Shown here one piece after another: positions 12,560-15,485 of a DNA stretch of 15,485 nt (position 1 is its first letter; every line of letters begins with the position of its first letter). This DNA is from AC-50 sp035640455 (GTDB taxonomy: Bacteria; Actinomycetota; Thermoleophilia; Gaiellales; Gaiellaceae): positions 1-15,485 of the forward strand of contig DASQWB010000095.1 in assembly GCA_035640455.1 (NCBI GenBank). The letters are read 5' to 3'. The notes beneath the pieces are model-generated. The model saw only the letters and a program-made list of their open reading frames with translations. It did not search any database and was not told the DNA's origin. The translations under genes and the position numbers were made by a program.

Positions 12560-13140
12560 CGTTCGAGGGCATCGGCGGCGCCGGGAAGACAACACAGGCC
12601 GAGCTGCTGAAGGAGGCGCTCGAGGCGGAAGGCGGGGACGTCTTGCTCACGCGGGAGCCGGGCGGGACGCCGCTCGGCGAGCGGCTCCGCGAGCTGCTCC
12701 TCTACGGGGACGAGATCTCGCCATGGACGGAGGCCGGTCTGTTCATGGCCGCCCGCGCCGAGCTCGTCCACGGTGTCATCGCGCCGGCGCTCGAGCGGGG
12801 AATGGACGTCGTCTGCGACCGGTATGTCGACTCGTCGCTCGCGTATCAGGGCATCGCCCGGGGCCTGGGCGTCGAGCGCATCCTCGACCTGAACCTACCC
12901 GCGATCCGCGGACTGCTCCCGGACCGCACCTTCTTCCTCGCGATCGACGTCGAGGTGGCGCAGGACCGCCGCGAGAAGAGCGACCGCATCGAGCGCAGCG
13001 ACCGCGATGCGATGATCCTCGATCGTGCTTACCGGGAGCTCGCGCAGCTCTTTCCGCGCCGGATCGTCACCGTCGAGGCCGGAAAGCCGGCCCGAGAGGT
13101 CGCGGGGCTGATCCGTGAGCAGCTTCGAGACCTTCCCTGA
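12550..13140 (+). CDS. tmk: Thymidylate kinase-like protein, copy 2
   Basis: The 196-residue paralogue of the preceding gene is about 70% identical to it over the first 106 residues by my hand alignment (74 of 106) and only about one-third identical afterwards. It keeps REPGGT, DRYVDSSLAYQG, GIARGL and a DRIER motif. The P-loop reads FEGIGGAGKTT: Gly replaces the Asp/Glu that thymidylate kinases normally carry there, a residue that in known structures contacts the bound nucleotide or metal. In the LID region the usual F-x3-V-x3-Y pattern is replaced by DAMILDRAY. It may still be a dTMP kinase, act on another nucleoside monophosphate, or form a heterodimer with copy 1. The GTG start at 12550 overlaps copy 1 by 10 nt, and the end overlaps holB by 26 nt. 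Confidence 0.88.
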   Translation: MFVTFEGIGGAGKTTQAELLKEALEAEGGDVLLTREPGGTPLGERLRELLLYGDEISPWTEAGLFMAARAELVHGVIAPALERGMDVVCDRYVDSSLAYQGIARGLGVERILDLNLPAIRGLLPDRTFFLAIDVEVAQDRREKSDRIERSDRDAMILDRAYRELAQLFPRRIVTVEAGKPAREVAGLIREQLRDLP

Positions 13141-14197
13141 GCAGGCCGAGGCGAAGCGCCTGCTCCGCGCCGCGCTCGCCGAGGGCCCCGCGCACGCCTA
13201 CCTCTTCCACGGCCCCGCGGGCGTCGGCAAGCGGGCGGCGGCCATCGCGTTCGCGGCCGAGCTCCTGGGCGGCGAGGAGCGGGTCGAGCGGCGGGCGCAC
13301 CCCGACCTCTACCTGCTCGAGCCGCTCGGCGACCAGATCCGGATCGACGCCGTCCGCGAGCTGCGGCGCGACCTCCACATGCGCCCGTTCGAGGCCGACC
13401 GGCGCGTCTACCTCGTCTTCGGCGCCGATCTCATGAACGAGGACGCGGCCGACGCGCTCCTCAAGGACCTCGAGGAGCCGCCGCCTTACGCCGTGCTCGT
13501 CCTCGTCGCGAACGAGCTCGGGCCGCTTCCGGAGACGATCCGCTCCCGCTGCCAGCTCGTCCCGTTCCGGCGGCTCTCCGAGCGAGCGGTGCGCGAGGAG
13601 ATCGCCCGTCGCGCGCCCGGCCTCGGCGGCGAGGAGCTGACGGCGCTCGCCCGCCTCGCGGCCGGCCGGCTCGACCGGGCGGCGCGGCTCCTCGACCCGG
13701 CGGCCGCCGAGAGGCGCGCGACGCTCCTCGACGTCGCCCGCAGCATCTATCGCGACACCGACTTCGAGCCGGCGGCCGCGGCGGCACGGTTGATGGAGGC
13801 CGTGCGCGCGCGCGGCGCGGCGGCGCGGGAGCAGGTGCAGGCGGAGCTCGAGGGGCTCGACCTAACGGCGCGCGAAGCCGAGCAGCGCGTGCGGCGGGCA
13901 CAGCGCGGGGCCGAGCGCGAGGAGCTCCTGGCGACACTGGAGGAACTCGCGGCGTGGTACCGCGATCTGCTCGTCGTCGGCACGGGCGCGGAGGGCGCGG
14001 CCGTCCACTCCGACCGTCTCGACGAGCTGCGGGAGGACGCGACCCGCGAGCGACTGGCCGGTGCCGAGCGCGCCTGCGAGGCCGTGCGCGAGACCTGGCG
14101 GAACGCCGAGGAGCTGAACGTGAGCCCGGGGCTCGCGCTCGAGGCCCTGCTCGTCGAGCTGCGGCGGGCGCTCGCCGGCGCGGCCGTGCCGCTGTAG
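13115..14197 (+). CDS. holB: DNA polymerase III delta prime subunit (clamp loader)
   Basis: The 360-residue protein is of the AAA+ clamp-loader type. HAYLFHGPAGVGKRAAA (27-43) is a P-loop-like motif of the delta-prime kind. The AHPDLYLL block (61-68), the Walker B counterpart VYLVFGADLMNEDAADALLKDLEEPP (98-123) and IRSRCQ (142-147), the clamp-loader SRC motif, follow. The four-cysteine zinc module that usually precedes the HPD block in delta prime is missing: residues 50-60 have no cysteine. The C-terminal half is a long charged helical domain (to 360) matching the collar-type domain. Delta prime bridges gamma/tau and delta in the ring and needs no ATPase activity itself. The GTG at 13115 overlaps the second tmk by 26 nt; the tmk-holB link is common in bacteria. 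Confidence 0.88.
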   Translation: MSSFETFPEQAEAKRLLRAALAEGPAHAYLFHGPAGVGKRAAAIAFAAELLGGEERVERRAHPDLYLLEPLGDQIRIDAVRELRRDLHMRPFEADRRVYLVFGADLMNEDAADALLKDLEEPPPYAVLVLVANELGPLPETIRSRCQLVPFRRLSERAVREEIARRAPGLGGEELTALARLAAGRLDRAARLLDPAAAERRATLLDVARSIYRDTDFEPAAAAARLMEAVRARGAAAREQVQAELEGLDLTAREAEQRVRRAQRGAEREELLATLEELAAWYRDLLVVGTGAEGAAVHSDRLDELREDATRERLAGAERACEAVRETWRNAEELNVSPGLALEALLVELRRALAGAAVPL

Positions 14198-14220
14198 TCC
14201 CCCTTTCGGGCGACTCCGCA

Positions 14221-14234
14221 GCCGAGAAATCGGC
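14221..14234 (+). other. Small hairpin with a GAAA tetraloop before the sigma factor gene
   Basis: GCCGA (14221-14225) pairs with TCGGC (14230-14234) around GAAA, a GNRA-type loop. It lies 18 nt before the ATG of the sigma factor, just before its GAGAGG Shine-Dalgarno. It may help set translation or mRNA stability, or it may be chance. Confidence 0.35.
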
Positions 14235-14252
14235 ACAGACTGAGAGGTCGGG

Positions 14253-15398
14253 ATGGCCGCAATCCCCGAGACCACGCGCGCGACCGACCTCTACGAGCGC
14301 TACGCGTCGCGCATCTTCGGCTACTGCCTGCACCGGCTGGGCAGCCGAGAGGAGGCCGAGGACGCCGTCCAGACGACCTTCCTGAACGCCTTCCGCAGCC
14401 TGTCGCGAGGCGTCGTCCCCGAATCGGAGTCGGCGTGGCTCTTCAAGATTGCCGAGAACGTCTGCCTGTCGCGGCATCGCGCCTCGTTCCGCCGCCGCCG
14501 CGTCGAGGCGCCCGCGGATCTCCGCGCGGTCGAGGAGACGGTCGCGGCACCGGCTCGCCCCGACGAGGAGCTGATCCCTTTGGAGGGCGCGCTCGCCGAC
14601 ATGCCCGAGACGCAGCGCCGCGCGCTCCTCCTCCGCGAGTGGCAGGGCCTCTCGTACCGCGAGATCGCGGCCGAGCTCGAGGTGTCGCAGTCGGCGGTCG
14701 AGACGCTCATCTTCCGCGCCCGGCGCAGCCTCGCCCGTCGCCTCGAGGCGCCGCGCGAGCGGCTGCGCCGCGTCGGGCAGGCCGTCGACGTGGGTGCGGC
14801 GCTCGCGGCCCTCAAGGGCGCGTTCACGACCGGGGCCGCCGCCAAGGCTGCCCTGGCAGGAGTAGCCGTGACCGGCCTGGCCGTCGGCGTGGCGCTGGAC
14901 CGGCCCCAGCCGCGGCGGCACGACGCGCCGCCTGCGCCGGTCGCGCCGGTGAAGGGAACGCCGGCTCCGCTCGTCTCGGAGGAGGCCGACGCGCCGGTCG
15001 TTCGTGCGCCGCGGATCGTCGCTCCCGAGCCTCGCCGAAAGCCGTCGGCGAAGCCCGCCCCGCACCGCCGGCCGCCGGCGTCCGCACCTGCCGCCGCGTC
15101 ACATCGCCCCTCGAAGGCGCGGCCGAAGAGCCATCCGCGGGCCGCTGTGTCGTCGGCCGCGGCAGCTCCGTCCCCGCCGCCTGCCTCCCCAGCCGCTCCA
15201 CAAAGGAAGCCTCACGAGCAGCAAGCGTCGCCGCATGGCCGGTCGGCGCCGAAGCCGCCTTCTCCGGCCGCGAAGTCCGACCACTCGAAGCCGAAACCGC
15301 CGGAGCCGAAGGCGGACGAGCAGGAGCCGAGCCAGCCGCAGGACGCCGGCGAGCAGGGCGACCGGGACAAGGCGAAGGGCAAGGAGAGGGAGCGCTAG
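14253..15398 (+). CDS. ECF sigma factor with its own membrane helix and Pro/Ala/Lys-rich tail
   Basis: The 381-residue protein begins with a sigma-70 region 2 (about 10-82: LYERYASRIFGYCLHRLGS, AEDAVQTTFLNAF, AWLFKIAENVCLSRHR) and a region 4 helix-turn-helix (about 107-165: LPETQR-like MPETQRRALLL, LSYREIAAELEVSQSAVETLIFRARRSL). The fused C-terminus is unusual: a linker, one hydrophobic segment (about 198-215) and a 165-residue low-complexity tail rich in Pro, Ala, Lys, Arg and Ser. With the sigma part in the cytoplasm the tail would be outside, perhaps in the wall. No zinc-finger anti-sigma domain and no separate anti-sigma gene follow; the next feature is a tRNA. Regulation may be by release from the membrane. 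The ATG at 14253 has GAGAGG 5 nt upstream. Family assignment as ECF is firm; the group is unknown. Confidence 0.87.
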   Translation: MAAIPETTRATDLYERYASRIFGYCLHRLGSREEAEDAVQTTFLNAFRSLSRGVVPESESAWLFKIAENVCLSRHRASFRRRRVEAPADLRAVEETVAAPARPDEELIPLEGALADMPETQRRALLLREWQGLSYREIAAELEVSQSAVETLIFRARRSLARRLEAPRERLRRVGQAVDVGAALAALKGAFTTGAAAKAALAGVAVTGLAVGVALDRPQPRRHDAPPAPVAPVKGTPAPLVSEEADAPVVRAPRIVAPEPRRKPSAKPAPHRRPPASAPAAASHRPSKARPKSHPRAAVSSAAAAPSPPPASPAAPQRKPHEQQASPHGRSAPKPPSPAAKSDHSKPKPPEPKADEQEPSQPQDAGEQGDRDKAKGKERER

Positions 15399-15412
15399 AC
15401 TGGGCGCCGCCC

Positions 15413-15485
15413 GCCGACGTAGCTCAGCTGGTAGAGCACTTCACTCGTAATGAAGGGGTCCCCGGTTCGAGTCCGGGCGTCGGCT
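15413..15485 (+). tRNA. tRNA-Thr, anticodon CGT
   Basis: The 73-nt cloverleaf is complete to the discriminator base. Acceptor arms GCCGACG (15413-15419) and CGTCGGC (15478-15484) pair fully; the D-arm starts GCTC...GAGC; the anticodon stem TTCA/TGAA is extended by one C-G pair with loop CTCGTAA; anticodon CGT (15446-15448) reads ACG (threonine); the T-arm contains GGTTCGAGTCC. The discriminator is T. No CCA can be seen because the window ends at 15485. It starts 14 nt after the sigma factor stop. Confidence 0.95.

Noticed and set aside
13461..15065. A 534-residue minus-strand open frame opposite holB and the sigma factor gene
   Set aside because: Arg-rich low complexity; it spans two genes with clear motifs and has no start or family evidence.
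1..15485. CRISPR arrays, insertion sequences, integrases, attachment sites, phage genes
   Set aside because: I found no regularly spaced repeats, transposase or integrase motifs, or target-site duplications. The only tRNA gene has no repeat copy of its 3' end within the window.

Overview
The window is very GC-rich (mostly G or C at third codon positions) and almost fully coding. It suggests a high-GC actinomycete-type chromosome. A coenzyme-B12-dependent ribonucleotide reductase, a PIG-V-type mannosyltransferase, frequent GTG/TTG starts and several apparently leaderless genes would fit a Thermoleophilia-like actinobacterium (Gaiellales/Solirubrobacterales). That placement is an inference from gene content, not a measured phylogeny. 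I see no phage, insertion sequence, CRISPR array or plasmid gene.

Layout. 1-872 (minus): the first 88 codons of nrdJ, preceded by a small secreted, membrane-anchored protein with two cysteines. 1033-3392 (plus): a small ferredoxin-like-fold protein, then an O-antigen ligase-like membrane protein with C-terminal TPR-like repeats. 3507-4123 (plus): two small proteins, one membrane-bound and one highly charged coiled coil. They converge on a minus-strand LytR_C-domain membrane protein (4120-4632), and the two stop codons overlap inside a 14-bp palindrome. 4773-9256 (minus): a three-gene operon of a TolB-like propeller protein, a 957-residue FtsX-type permease with a roughly 610-residue external domain, and its ATPase. 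Two hairpins follow it. Divergent from the operon, at 9381-9662, lies a Tat-exported mini-protein with 12 cysteines in about 53 mature residues, driven by a near-consensus promoter. 9718-11816 (minus): an NDP-sugar epimerase and a GT-C mannosyltransferase, overlapping or adjacent. 11936-14197 (plus): two tandem thymidylate kinase genes overlapping each other and followed by overlapping holB (DNA polymerase III delta prime). 14253-15398: an ECF sigma factor carrying its own membrane helix and a 165-residue Pro/Ala/Lys-rich tail. 15413-15485: tRNA-Thr(CGT), ending at the last base of the window.

How the genes fit together. One theme is DNA precursor supply and replication: nrdJ makes deoxynucleotides, the tmk pair makes dTDP, and holB is part of the clamp loader. 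The other is the cell envelope: O-antigen ligase-like protein, LytR_C protein, epimerase, mannosyltransferase, ABC exporter-like system, Cys-rich secreted peptide and membrane-tethered sigma factor. The points most worth a second look are the tandem tmk pair (N-terminal two-thirds strongly conserved, C-terminal third diverged, P-loop acidic residue lost in copy 2), the Cys-rich Tat mini-protein opposite the propeller/ABC operon, the self-tethered sigma factor, and a recurrent promoter layout in which a -10-like hexamer sits 5-8 nt before the start codon.
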